A DNA stretch of 64,000 nucleotides from Piliocolobus tephrosceles (GCF_002776525.5 NC_045441.1:123500275-123564274); one strand, 5' to 3'; shown: positions 1-10,000, counted from the stretch's first letter. Translations and numbers: made by a program. Notes: generated from the letters alone by a model not told the origin.

Positions 1-28
1 CCGGGTGCGGCACGAGCGGGTCACTCAC
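1..28 (-). other. SLC35B4: Start of SLC35B4 intron 1 with splice donor
   Basis: On the minus strand the exon is followed by GTGAGT (28-23), a perfect-type U2 donor. It splits an Arg codon after its second base (CG|...), so the intron is phase 2. The rest of the intron is outside the window. Confidence 0.88.
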
Positions 29-105
29 CGGGCCAGGAGCTCTAGGAAGATCACGTTACTGCAGCAGCCTGCGAACACCAGGCCCACCGCCAAGGCCGGG
101 CGCAT
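29..105 (-). CDS. SLC35B4: SLC35B4 first coding exon (N-terminus of UDP-xylose/UDP-GlcNAc transporter), partial
   Basis: Reading the minus strand from an ATG at 105-103 gives MRPALAVGLVFAGCC..., ending ...FLELLA plus the first two bases of an Arg codon. This matches my memory of the SLC35B4 N-terminus. The exon ends at 29 and is followed by a consensus splice donor (GTGAGT, 28-23), so only about 25 codons lie here; the rest is to the left of the window. The visible residues are hydrophobic and would form the start of the first membrane helix of this multi-pass transporter. Family knowledge: SLC35B4 moves UDP-xylose and UDP-N-acetylglucosamine into the Golgi/ER lumen for glycosylation. The ATG sits in a CpG island, as expected for a housekeeping gene. 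The 5' UTR lies above 105; its start cannot be fixed from sequence alone. The plus-strand open frame across this exon is an antisense shadow. Confidence 0.92.
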
Positions 106-349
106 TGCCGGTGCAGGGTTGGGGGAGCGAGCGCACAGAGTAAGCGCCCGCTTATACCGCTACCCCAGGAAGCCGGCCTCCTGCCTCGCCACAGCGCAGC
201 ACATAGCACGGTCCTGGAGAGCCGCTCTCACCCGGGGCCGCCGGGTCTCCCCTTCCCCCGCGGTCAACACCGACGCTGCCACCAAGGAGCTGTAGTTCGC
301 AGTCAGCCTCGGTCCCATTCATCCGAGGGGGCGTCCGAGCCCCAGCCAG

Positions 350-368
350 ACTACATGTCCCAGTATGC
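350..368 (+). promoter_or_regulatory. ZNF143/THAP11 (SBS-type) binding motif
   Basis: ACTACATGTCCCAGTATGC matches the long ZNF143/Staf motif (ACTACAATTCCCAGCATGC) at 16 of 19 positions, keeping both the ACTACA and TCCCAG cores. It lies about 250 bp upstream of the SLC35B4 ATG in the CpG island. Confidence 0.75.
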
Positions 369-477
369 CGTGCACCTTTACGCCAGGCTGCGCCGTTCCC
401 GCTTCCGCCAGGCAGCTCCGCCACAGAAGACAGGGGGACGAGGTGCCCGCATCCCTCGCGCGATAGGCGGCCGCGGG

Positions 478-496
478 GCTTGCTGGGAAATGAAGT
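478..496 (-). promoter_or_regulatory. Second ZNF143/THAP11 motif, opposite orientation
   Basis: On the minus strand the sequence is ACTTCATTTCCCAGCAAGC. It keeps the TTCCCAGCA core of the ZNF143 motif and differs from the consensus at only a few positions. It lies about 130 bp from the first site, facing the other way. Confidence 0.68.
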
Positions 497-719
497 CCCA
501 AAGCTGACTGTTTATTGCGAGAACGCCCAGAGCGCAGAAAGTAACTCGGCCGCCAGGGTAACAACAACAAACTTGCTGGCAGCGGCGGTACTAGAACTAC
601 AGAGCTGTGATTGCTTATTGTAGATACCTTCTAGCATCTGAAACAACTCTGCTTCCTGAACTAAGTGGAAGTAGAAATTCATCTGAACTTACCTCTCTAC
701 CTCTAGTAAAGAATAGTGG

Positions 720-885
720 GACTCAGAGGTTCTGAGGTTGAATCTTGGCTCATCAGCGCTGCTGTCTCCGGCAACTTCTCTGAGCCTCAATCTCGCCTTT
801 GGTAAAGAGGGGATCAAGAATGCCTATCTTACCTGGAGGTTGTGAGAATTAAAAGATATGATCTCTGAAAAGCCTAATACTAAGT
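720..885 (+). mobile_element. MIR SINE fragment
   Basis: Recognisable MIR core and 3' part: an 'ttctctgagcctca' block, then 'ggtaaagaggggat', then 'gttgtgagaattaaa'. Ancient tRNA-derived SINE, sense on the plus strand. Confidence 0.75.
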
Positions 886-1020
886 GTATTGCTTTTATAT
901 TATCATTCTTAATGAGGCACCCAGCGCACTAATTGACTCTGTTAGCAACTCTATTAGCAACTCTATGGTGAGGACTCTTTCTTTTCTTCGCTTTCTCTAA
1001 GAACAAACCTTCCTTCGTAG

Positions 1021-1083
1021 CTTCCTTTCTTCCTTCCTTCCTTCCTTCCCTTCCTTCCTTTTTTTTTTTAATTTTAATTTTTT
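1021..1083. repeat. (TTCC)n / T-rich microsatellite
   Basis: Tandem TTCC units run directly into an (AT)-rich T tract. The flanks (886-1240) hold nothing else I recognise. Confidence 0.9.
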
Positions 1084-1240
1084 TCACCCAGAACTTGTAC
1101 TCCGGGACTTTCTTTCATTCATTGTTGTAATGTACCAGCACTGTTCAGACTCAAGACGGGTGCTCATTAAATACTGAATTTCACAGGTAGTAGGCATTCT
1201 ATTCATGTTAGTTCTTCTTCCTACTCATCTTTTTAAGGCA

Positions 1241-1416
1241 GCAGTTCTCAAATTCTAGAATGCATTAGAATTAGTGGAGTGCTTGTTAAAAATACAGGTT
1301 TCTAGAGCCCATACACAAGGATTTTGACTTGGTAGGTCTAAAGTGAGACCCAGTAATCTGCACTTGATAACGAGTACCTCAGATGACTCCAGTGTGATCT
1401 CACAGCCACGGGGGAA
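1241..1416 (+). mobile_element. MER5-type hAT-Charlie nonautonomous element
   Basis: Starts with the typical GCAGTTCTCAAA end and continues with 'tgcattagaatta', 'ttggtaggtct' and a GTGAGACCC block typical of MER5-like elements. The far end is degraded. Confidence 0.65.
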
Positions 1417-1904
1417 AAAAGCATTCCAAACTATGTTGTAGATCTCGAGAAAGACTTCAGCGTGTTCGTGTCTCACAGGAAATAGCAAAAACAACATAAC
1501 ACTTCAAAATCCTACCTAGCTTTGTACCGTGTACTTTGCTATTGCTGTTGGATTATATTCAACGGAAATATTTGATGTGGTAAAATACTGAGCAGTAATG
1601 CTAACCTTTTATAGTAGACACTGGGAAGCAGAAAGGAAGTGTAAACATGTTTCCATCAAAAACTAGTCTTGCTGGGTAGATGAAGTGTGCATACCTATTT
1701 TACAAATAAAGAGCAGTGGGGCACTAGCTTATGTACATAATATGTGCTTAACAAACACTTGTTAATTGAGTAAATAAAAGTCAAGTCGAATGGCTCAGAT
1801 TGTAAGTGCTATGAGAATACCCCTGTAAGAAGAAGGAAGTGTGCCTTCTTTTCACCATTAAGATCTGATTGCTGATACAGGCATTTTTGCTGGTAGAAGT
1901 GCCT
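1417..1904. other. Intergenic DNA, no recognised element
   Basis: A/T-rich single-copy-looking DNA. I see no exon, RNA gene or named repeat. Confidence 0.5.
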
Positions 1905-1980
1905 GGACGTTGGCAGTTTTCAAAGCACCCAGGTGATTTGACTGTGGCCTGAGCAGGGCCAGCTAAGTTTGAGAACCACT
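1905..1980 (+). mobile_element. MER5-type element, 3' end only
   Basis: Contains CACCCAGGTGATTTGACTGT and ends with TTTGAGAACCACT, the terminal inverted repeat of MER5-like hAT elements. Confidence 0.6.
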
Positions 1981-2045
1981 GAGGTAAAGGAAGGGAGTAC
2001 CTTAAAGAGCTAGGATTAAGGATAATAGCAATGGATCATCTTTAA

Positions 2046-2157
2046 GACTGCACCTCAGTCTAATTGAATCAGAATGGCTGGGGGTGGGACTTGGCTATCA
2101 GTCATCTTTAAAGCTCTCCAAGTGATTCCAATGTACAGATGTGGTTGAGAGCCACTG
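2046..2157 (+). mobile_element. MER5A-like element fragment
   Basis: Shows 'gaatcagaatggctgggggtg', 'taaagctctccaagtgattcc' and the terminal GGTTGAGAGCCACTG, all close to the MER5A right half. Confidence 0.72.
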
Positions 2158-2172
2158 CTTTACTTGAATTCT

Positions 2173-2440
2173 CAGTGATTCTCAATCCTGGCAGCATAAT
2201 AGAGTCACACTATATATATACACACACATACACACACACATACACACAAACACATATATATACACACACCAATTATATATATACACACACACATGTGTAT
2301 ATACCAGTTATATTCATATATACATATATATACACACACACATATATCTATAACTGGTATATATACAGGTATATAGTAGTGCCAGTTCTACTTCAGACCA
2401 AATAAAGCAGACTATCTGGGAGTGAGGCTGAAGCAATGAT
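2173..2440 (+). mobile_element. MER5-type element split by a dinucleotide repeat
   Basis: The left end (CAGTGATTCTCAATCCTGGC, from 2173) is MER5-like. The body resumes at about 2381 with 'cttcagaccaaataaagc' and 'tgggagtgaggc'. The TA/CA repeat at 2209-2377 sits between them. Confidence 0.55.
2209..2377. repeat. Compound (TA)n/(CA)n microsatellite
   Basis: About 170 bp of alternating TATA and ACAC blocks. Open frames translate it as Tyr/Thr/His runs, which are artefacts. Confidence 0.93.
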
Positions 2441-2729
2441 ACTATCTCCACCTCCACTATAGATAATCCTACCAAGGGGAAGGCTGATCTGGATTTTCAT
2501 CTGGATTTCATTAGAGGAGATTTCTCATCACACAGACCTTCATTTTCCATATATGCCAAGAATTTGGAAGCCCTTAAAGGATGTTCTAAACATTTCTCAT
2601 TACATCTCAGATAAAAACCATAGCATGCCTAAGTGATTGAACAAGAAAAAATGGCCTGAGTACTGTAGTACCTGCACGAGTTCTGTATCTTCCTTCCTTC
2701 TTCCACATTTCTGTCTTGACCTACTGCAG

Positions 2730-2890
2730 TGAGTATTAATTTAATGTGCATGTTAATCACCTGGGAATCTTATGAAAATGCAGATTCTGATTCACTAGGC
2801 CTGCAGCGTGGCCTGAGATTCTGCATTTCTAAGAAGCTTCCGGGTGATGCTGATGCTACTGACCTGTTGACCGCAGTTGGAGAGCAGAAG
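2730..2890 (+). mobile_element. MER5/MER3-like hAT element
   Basis: Shows 'gcatgttaatcacctgggaa', 'gattctgattcactaggcc' and 'gggtgatgctgatgctactg', the usual layout of this class. The exact subfamily was not resolved. 2441-2729 and 2891-3330 hold nothing I recognise. Confidence 0.65.
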
Positions 2891-3329
2891 CCTGTAAAAT
2901 CGTTAACTCTGAAGACCTCTCTATCCTCCCCTGATTTGCTCAGAGAACTTTTGCTAGCAAACCGGTCCTCAGACCAAAATCATGCTCAAAGAAACTAACT
3001 TATCTTTCTTCCTCCCTCATTTTACCATCAACTATCTTGAAAGAGTAATCTATATTCGTAGTCTGTACTTGTTAAACCTTCAATCAGCTTATTAAACTAC
3101 TCTGATCAATGCCAGGATATTAAAAGTAGTCCTGTTTAGAGCCATAATGACTTTTTAATTGTCAAAGCCATATACCACAGTCTCACCTTACTTGACCTGG
3201 CAGTGGCTTTTTACAATGAAAACCCATTATTTCTGGACATTGTCTTGTCCCTCTGTTTATAAGACATGAGTCTCCTGTTTCTCTTTTGACTTCTCTGACT
3301 TACCCTTGCCAATTTCCTTAATGGGCTCT

Positions 3330-4350
3330 CCTCCTCTGACCGCTGGGTTCTCCTTTCAGAGTTCCATCATTTATTCCCTCCTCTTATTGCCCTGCACAAG
3401 TTCTCTTGGCAATTTCACCTGTGGAATTTCCACCATTGCCATACGGAGCAGTGATCCTACAGTGTATGTCTATGGACAGCCCCCATCTTCTTTGTGTCCT
3501 CAACCAAAATTTCCAGCGTCTTTGGAATGTTCACTAATATTTCCCTGTAAACCCCTCACCATCAGGGCATACACATTTCATTACCTACCCTCCCTAATAG
3601 GCCTTTATTTCTATTAAGAACATTGTACTCTACTTCTTCTCTTTGGGAAAAACCTGAAAGATTTAGGTCTTCCTCTTTTTTCCATGGCACATTTATTTGC
3701 TCTTTATATCCCATTGGTTCCACCTTACAAGTATCTCTAGATTCCAGCCTTTCTTTTTTCTTTTTAATTTTTTTTTTATAATACTTTAAGTTCTAGGGTA
3801 CATGTGCATAACGTGCAGGTTTGTTACATATGTATACATGTGCCATGTTGGTGTGCTGCACCCATCAACTCGTCAGCACCCATCAGTTCGTCATTTATAT
3901 CAGGTGTAACTCCCAATGCAATCCCTCCCCCCTCCCCCCTCCCCATGATAGGCCCCGATGTGTGATGTTCCCCTTCCCAAGTCCAAGTGATGTCATTGTT
4001 CAGTTCCCACCTATGAGTGAGATGATGCGGTGTTTGGTTTTCTGTTCTTGTGATAGTTTGCTAAGGATGATGGTTTCCAGCTGCATCCATGTCCCTACAA
4101 AGGACACAAACTCATCCTTTTTTATGGCTGCATAATATTCCATGGTGTATATGTGCCACATTTTCTTAATCCAGTCTGTCACAGATGGACATTTGGGTTG
4201 ATTCCAAGTCTTTGCTATTGTGAATAGTGATTCCAGCCTTTCTTTTCCATTCCCATTGACATCCACTTCTCCTCCTGTAAAGGCCTCCTAACATCTTGAT
4301 ACCTTCAGCCTCTGTGTTCTTTAACCCATCCTTCCTGCTGCCTCCAGGCT
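3330..4350 (+). mobile_element. L2 LINE 3' region, split by a young L1
   Basis: Text such as 'ggcctcctaacatcttgat...ccttcagcctctg' (4280-4315) and pyrimidine-rich stretches resemble L2 plus-strand sequence upstream of its 3' UTR. The L1 at 3758-4228 interrupts it. Heavily diverged. Confidence 0.45.
3758..4228 (-). mobile_element. 5'-truncated L1PA element, with target-site duplications
   Basis: The plus strand begins with T/TTC-rich sequence (A-tail in reverse), then the complement of the primate L1 3' UTR (about 3780-3850) and the end of ORF2. The minus-strand frame around 4000-4200 encodes the C-terminal part of L1 ORF2p (a WNQPKCPS motif, then YYAAIKKDEFVSF). An exact 18-bp duplication GATTCCAGCCTTTCTTTT flanks it (3740-3757 and 4229-4246). 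About 470 bp remain, so it cannot move. Confidence 0.92.
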
Positions 4351-4384
4351 GATTCCAAAAACCCCAAATCTTCATGTCCCGTTG

Positions 4385-4850
4385 CTATTTCAAGATGTCC
4401 ATTCCAATTGTGTAGTACAACATAACAAACCACCCCAAACTGTAGTGATTCAAAGCAAAACAAACAAAGAGAAAAACCCAAACACTGTATTTCTCACTCA
4501 GGTTCTGTGTGTTGACCGTGCCCAGCACACAGCTACTCTGTCCTCTGTTTGGATTCTCATGCAGTTGCAGTCAGATGTGGGCTGGGGCTGGAGTTCACTG
4601 AAGGCTTGAAAGGGTTGATCCCCGAGATGGCAGAAGCAAGTCTCTTAACATGGTGTCTCTTAGGCTGTGCTTGCTCACAACATGGTGGATTCAAGATAGT
4701 TGGAATTCTTAAATGGTAACTTATTTCACCTAGAATAAACATTCCAAGATATTAAGGCGGAAGCCGTGGTGACCTCTGAAGTCACACAGTGCCACTTGCG
4801 CCACACCCTATTGATTCTGTAGGACCAAGCTTGATTCACTGTGGGAGAAA
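4385..4850 (-). mobile_element. Ancient medium-reiteration LTR-like element, family unresolved
   Basis: Resembles old LTR 3' ends in reverse ('taacaaaccaccccaaactgta', 'tgcagttgcagtcag', 'gctcacaacatggtgg'). I could not name the family. 4851-5265 holds nothing I recognise. Confidence 0.4.
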
Positions 4851-5265
4851 AGTAACAAAATCATCAGTTGCATCTGTGTGGGAGGAACGTCTTTGAAGTG
4901 TAGCTATATACAGTGTTCCTTGATTCCTTGCGTAAAAGTCACACTTAGTAGAAGGCATATAAACATCACAGTCAAGCCTCAGTTTACCTCTTTGGTTTTA
5001 TCTTGTGTCATTCTCTCTAGAGCTACCTGGGCTCCACTCCCATAAACTCACTCTCTTCTCTGAGTTTACAGTAACTTTCAAAATTCCTACCTGTGCATAT
5101 GCTGTTCTGTCTGCTTGGACTATCCTTTTCTCTTTAGCCAACTCCCGTTCATCCTTTTACAGTGGCCAGAGAGGACAGTAGAGTGAGTAGATACCTCTAC
5201 GTTGTGCAGGAGGAAGGTGCCATACTAAGATGTCACTTTTCTGTGTGTAGCTTTTCTTTCCTCTC

Positions 5266-5585
5266 TTTTTTTGGTTTTGGAGGGGGAGTTTTGCTCTTGT
5301 TGCCCAGGCTGGAGTGCGATGGTGCGATCTTGGCTCACTGCAACCTCTGCCTCCAGAGTTCAAGCCATTCTCCTGCCTTGGCCTCCTGAGTAGCTGGGAT
5401 TACAGGTGCCTGCCAGCACGTCTGGCAGATATAAATATATGTATAAATATATATACAGTATTTTTAGTAGATAAGGGGTTTCACCATGTTGGTCAGGCTG
5501 GTTTCAAACTCCTGACCTCAGGTGATCCACCTGCCTCAGCCTCCCAAAATGCAGGGATTACGGGGATGAGCTACTGCTCCTGGCT
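5266..5585 (-). mobile_element. AluS with an internal AT-rich expansion
   Basis: Full-length Alu in reverse, from the T-rich tail to the degraded 5' end. Where the consensus reads ctaatttttgta, this copy has about 30 bp of ATATAA-type sequence (5428-5459). A short duplication GCTTTTC flanks it (5250-5256 and 5586-5592). Confidence 0.92.
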
Positions 5586-5639
5586 GCTTTTCAATGAACC
5601 ATTCATGGCTCCCTTCTCTATAACTCCAGCACTCCTCCA

Positions 5640-5828
5640 TATCCCCACTAATCCATTAATCATGTTGCACTGTAGTTACCTGTTTTCATGTTGGTCTCCC
5701 CCTCTAGACTAAGCCTTTGATGAACAGAATCCACAAATAACTAATTTATCTCTAGATCCTCAGCATCTTACATGGTGACTGGTATACAATATGTGCATAT
5801 ACTTTCTATTCAATGAATGAATGAATCA
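5640..5828 (+). mobile_element. L2 LINE 3' end
   Basis: Ends with 'tactttctattcaatgaatgaatga', the L2 3' terminus, preceded by 'ctagatcctcagcatctta'. Confidence 0.7.
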
Positions 5829-5889
5829 GCTTGACGTAGTCAAATAATTCACACCTCCTGAATATATGATATTTTTCAGCTTGACTAAT

Positions 5890-6335
5890 TTTAAAAATGT
5901 AAACATCAAAAATGTACTGCTCAGTGAATTTGCATAAACAATGGTGTATAACCAATAGTCAGGTTCAGAAATAAAAGAGTACTAGTATTCCAGCAGCACC
6001 TGTGCCCCATTCCAATCTCTAACCCCTACAAAGGGCAGGCACTATTCTGACTTTCTAGCACCAAATATAAGTTTGGTCTGCTTTTGCACTTTACATAAAT
6101 GGAATCATGCAGTATATTTCTTTTGTTTCTGCTTTTTTTGCTCAACATTATGTTGTCAGTTCAGCTGTGTTGCTGTGTGTATTTGTAGCTCGTTTATTCT
6201 TATTGCTGTATAACATTTCCTTGTATGAATATACTACAATTTATTTGTTCTCTGGTGATGGACAATTTGGCTATTACCAATAGTGCTACTATGAAATACC
6301 TTGTACATATCTTTTGTACATTTCTGCCGGATATC
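5890..6335 (-). mobile_element. Old L1 (L1M) fragment
   Basis: Reverse complement of the ORF2/3' region of mammalian L1: 'ataaatggaatcatgcagtat', 'attgctgtataacatttcc', 'gatggacaatttggctatta'. Diverged. Confidence 0.75.
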
Positions 6336-6342
6336 AGCATAT

Positions 6343-7050
6343 CAATCAAGGTCCAGTCAGGAGAGAGAAATTATACAGTAATTTGAACAGAGAAAGTTTA
6401 ATATAAAGAATTATTAACTAATAGTATTAACTAGAAGATTAACTACTATAAAGGATTAAAAGATCTCCCTAGATCATAGGAATAGCAGATACAAGGAGTA
6501 GCCACTATGTAAGACTGAGTCAGACTACCCAAGAAAAGAACATATTTGGAAAAAGGTCCTCTCCCCTCTTCCCCAAATGGAGATTCAGCCCTCATTGAAG
6601 GGGGTAGGGCTGTAGTCCTCTGGCTAGCAGAGAAGTTCAGTGAGGTGCTGGTGAAACTCACTGATGGTCACCCTCTGGGGTCCAGGTGGGGCACTGGCCA
6701 GCTCATTGAGAAGCTGCTGGTGGAACTTTTGTACTTGCTAGGAAGCTGGGTGGAACTCTGACAGAATTTTCTGGATACCAGCTGTAAGGGTACTGCTGAA
6801 CTCACCAGGGTGAATGCACCAGGGTGTCCTACATGCTGGCTGAGCACTACATGAACAACACGGAGGAAAGCACACCAGAACCAGGAAGAAAACCGCCTCC
6901 TCCCTCAGTGTCCCTGCAGCCCCCTCTGTGACAAAGCTCCACACTGTGCCCCCTGTCAGAGGAGAAACGTCCACAGGGTCCAGCTCCAGCATCCCAAACA
7001 AGGCCATGAAGGATGTATTTTCAGCGGAGAGGCCATAAATTGGCAACTAG
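6343..7050. mobile_element. LTR-like ancient repeat, family unresolved
   Basis: Opens with 'ggtccagtcaggagagagaaa' and 'gaaagtttaatataaagaatta', and closes with 'ggtccagctccagcatcc...ggcaactagaaca'. This is a layout I associate with old LTR-like interspersed repeats. I could not assign a name. Several frames are open by chance. Confidence 0.4.
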
Positions 7051-7830
7051 AACATCCAGGAGTTTTTTTAGGGGTCGTGTCAACTTTGACATTTTGTTTT
7101 ATCATAAAAACAAAGTTATGAAGTATAGTTATGATTTCATCTCATAGACCTTTTTTTTTCTTCTTTTATTACCCTGAGTTCAGAATTCTAACATTTTTGA
7201 ATGAATAGCAACTTCTTAGACACCAGCTGGGCTCAACATGTTTAAACCTCTTCACAGCCCTCTTACTTTGTAAAGAAGGATCTATCGTTTTAGGAATGTT
7301 CATCATCTTTGACCTAGTGTTGTCAGTGGGAAAAGCTGTCAAGCTTGTTCTAAAAGCCATTTTTGTATCTAGTTCTAAACAGTCAGACATATTTTGAATC
7401 ATTTGTAAAATTCACTTACACAATTTATTGAGAAAAAATTAAATAATACAACTCTGATGGAATACTGCCTGATAAGTCTCAAATTGCCAGTCCTACAGAG
7501 ATCTGTCATTTGATATTTTAAAACCTCTTTTCCATATCTATCTTATGAAGATTATTTTCTCATCTTTGCATTATGTATATCTTGAGATATTTAGAGCTGT
7601 GCACTATAAATATACTTAAGATATTATTCATAGAGTCAAAATATTCTTGTTGTTTGTTTCATAGGTCAGATTCAAGCAATGCCCTGGTATATTAATAGAC
7701 TTATGAACTCTAACATTTTCAAGGGCATTATTTGAAGATATATTTTTTCAGATTACTGTAATTTGGGAGCATGACGTTTTGGCTAGAAAGAAAACCTTCT
7801 TGACCAGAATATTAGTGGCCCAAGGACAAG
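7051..7830. other. Single-copy-looking intergenic DNA
   Basis: A/T-rich, no coding signal and no repeat I recognise. A short L2-like 3' tail ('gtaggtgctcagtaagta') ends at about 7905. Confidence 0.5.
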
Positions 7831-7909
7831 CGCTTTGTCTTATTAGCCACAGTATCCTCCACATCTGGATGACATCTGGCTTATAGTAGGTGCTCAGTAA
7901 GTAACAGCT

Positions 7910-8114
7910 GGAGGGAAGGAAGGAAGAAAGGAAGGAAGGAAGGAAGGAACAAAGGAAGAAAGGAGGGAGGGAGGGAAGGAAAGAGAGAGAGAGAAAGAAA
8001 GAAATAGAAAAGAAAAGAAAAAGAAAGAAAGGAAAGAAAGAAAGGGAAGGAAGGAAGAAGGGAGGGAGGGAGGGAAGGAAGGAAGAAAAGAGAAAGAAAG
8101 AAATAGGAAAGAAA

Positions 8115-8175
<61 letters not shown>

Positions 8176-8191
8176 AAAGGAAGGAAGAGGA
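7910..8191. repeat. 282-bp homopurine (GGAA/GAAA)n tract
   Basis: A plus-strand run of A and G with only three pyrimidines (C at 7950, T at 8005, T at 8104). It mixes GGAA, GGGA and a long GAAA block (about 8108-8176). The Ser/Phe/Leu frames on the other strand are artefacts. Confidence 0.95.
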
Positions 8192-8287
8192 CGTTTCAAA
8201 AAACCAGTTACTTTTTAAGGGACTCATAGGGTTTGAAAATGGTGCCTGCTATGAGAGAAACTAAGTACAAATAATTACCTGAAGAAA

Positions 8288-9130
8288 ATTTGCAAGGAAC
8301 TCAAACAACTCAACAAGAAAAAAATATTAAAAAGTAGACAAAAGTCATAAACAGACATTTTTCAAAAGATGACATGCAAGCAGCCGATAAGCATGTGAAA
8401 AAAAAGCTCAATATCACTACTCACACCATTACACTAGTCAGAATGACTATTATTGAAAAATCAACAAACAACAGATGTTGGTGAGGATGCAGAGAAAAGG
8501 GAACACTTATACACTGCTGGTGGGAATGCAAATTAGTATAATCCCTATTAAAAACAGTATAGAGATTTCTTGAAGCAATTCCACTACTGGATATCTACCC
8601 CAGAGAAAAGATATAATTATATCAAAAAGATACCTGCACTAGTATGCTTATTGCAGCACTATTCACAATAGTAAAAACATGGAATCAATGTAAGTATCCA
8701 TCAACAGATGACTGGATAATGAAAATGTGGTATAGATACACACACAGTGGAATACTACTCAGTCATAAAGAAGGATGAAATCAAGTCTTTTGCCGTAACA
8801 TGGATGGAACTGGAAGCCATTGCCTTAATGAAATAATTCAGAAACAGAAAGTAAAATACTGAATGTTCTCACTTATAAGTGGGAACTAAACAATGTGTAC
8901 ACATGGACACAGAGAGTGGAATAATAGACATTGGAGACTGGAAAGGGTGAGAGGGTAGGAGGCAGGTGAGGGATGAGAAATTACCTGATGGGTACCATGT
9001 ACACTCTTCAGGTGATGGGTACACTAAAAACCCAGACTTCACTACTATGCAATATATCCATGTGACAAAACTGCAATTGTATCCCCTAAATCCATAAAAA
9101 TAAAAAATGTAATTAAGAAAGAAAAAAATA
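8288..9130 (+). mobile_element. 5'-truncated primate L1 (L1PB/L1MA-type) with target-site duplications
   Basis: Sense L1: the end of ORF2 ('ggtgggaatgcaaattagta', 'gaatactactcagtcataaa', then the 3' UTR 'gggtgagagggtagg') and an A-rich end. ATAATTACCTGAAGAAA (8271-8287) and ATAATTCCCTGAAGAAA (9131-9147) flank it. ORF2 is broken by many stops. 9149-9325 holds nothing I recognise. Confidence 0.88.
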
Positions 9131-9325
9131 ATAATTCCCTGAAGAAACAAACATTAATGCCCATGACTGTGGGGGAGCTCCTGAACAGCAGATACCAGAG
9201 CTCGTTTGTCTATGTGCCTTATCATTTTCCCCTTCATTGTTGCTGAGAAGATGTTTGTTAAATTATATTACTGAACTGAGGTGGCAAATCTAACTGAGGA
9301 AATGAGACTATTTATACCACCTTTA

Positions 9326-9505
9326 GGCGCGGTGGCTCACACCTGTAATCCCAGCACTCTGGGAGACCAAGGTGGGCGGATTACTTGAGGTCAGGAGTTC
9401 AAGACCAGCCTGGCCATGGTGAAACCCCGTCTCCACTAAAAATACAGAAAATTAACCGGGCGTAGTGCACTCCTGTAATCCCAGCTACTTAGGAGGCTGA
9501 GGCAA
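9326..9505 (+). mobile_element. Alu, cut off by the assembly gap
   Basis: Left arm and start of the right arm of a sense Alu ('gcgcggtggctcacacctg' to 'gaggctgaggcaa'), stopping exactly at the N run. Confidence 0.9.
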
Positions 9506-9605
9506 NNNNNNNNNNNNNNNNNNNNNNNNNNNNNNNNNNNNNNNNNNNNNNNNNNNNNNNNNNNNNNNNNNNNNNNNNNNNNNNNNNNNNNNNNNNNNNN
9601 NNNNN
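9506..9605. other. Assembly gap, exactly 100 N
   Basis: A 100-base N block, the usual placeholder for a gap of unknown size. It falls inside an Alu. Confidence 0.98.

Positions 9606-9606
<1 letters not shown>

Positions 9607-9639
<33 letters not shown>
9607..9639. repeat. (T)33 tract at the gap edge
   Basis: 33 consecutive T directly after the gap. A sense Alu before the gap should end in A, not T. Confidence 0.9.
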
Positions 9640-9642
<3 letters not shown>

Positions 9643-9682
9643 GTTCCTCTACCCCCCTGCCTTGTATAACTGATAATATCTT

Positions 9683-9985
9683 TTTGTTTTGTTTTGTTTT
9701 GTTTTGAGACGCAGTCTTGCTCTGTCACCCAGGCTGGAGTGCAATGGTACGATCTCGACTCACTGCAACCTCTGCCTCCTGGGTTCAAGCCATTCTCCTG
9801 CCTCAGCCTCCCGAGTAGCTGGGACTACAGGCGCACACCACCATGCCTGGCTAATTTTTGTATTTTTAGTAGAGACAGGGTTTCACCATGTTGGCCAGGA
9901 TGGTCTTGATCTCCTGACCTCGTAATCCACCCACCTCTGCCTCCCAAAGTGCTGGAATTACAGGCGTGAGCCACTGTGCCCTGCC
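9683..9985 (-). mobile_element. AluS, full length with target-site duplication
   Basis: (TTTTG)n tail, both arms, and the 5' end. AACTGATAATATCTT (9668-9682) and AACTGATGATATCTT (9986-10000) flank it. Confidence 0.95.
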
Positions 9986-10000
9986 AACTGATGATATCTT

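Larger units (their letters stand above)
1..600 (-). promoter_or_regulatory. SLC35B4: CpG-island promoter of SLC35B4
   Basis: CpG dinucleotides and G+C are dense from 1 to about 590 and then drop sharply into CpG-poor DNA. No TATA box lies at a convincing distance upstream of the ATG. Two ZNF143-type sites (350-368 and 478-496) and GGAA/TTCC ETS-like cores near 392-407 fit a TATA-less, broadly expressed promoter. The start site is probably between about 110 and 450 on the minus strand. CpG-island promoters are often bidirectional, so a divergent plus-strand noncoding transcript is possible but nothing here proves one. Confidence 0.85.

Noticed and set aside
5..295. 96-codon open frame across the start of the window on plus
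   Set aside because: Antisense to SLC35B4 exon 1 in a CpG island, where stops are rare by composition. No homology recognised.
4000..4266. 88-codon frame with clear protein homology
   Set aside because: It is the C-terminal end of L1 ORF2 in a truncated L1, not a host gene.
5314..5712. 132-codon frame with 'WDYR'-type peptide seen in many databases
   Set aside because: Typical Alu-derived translation. Similar frames at 9689, 17573, 32228, 40087 and 63705 were rejected for the same reason.
7748..8227. 159-codon Ser/Phe/Leu-rich frame resembling a membrane protein
   Set aside because: Translation of the homopurine tract in reverse.
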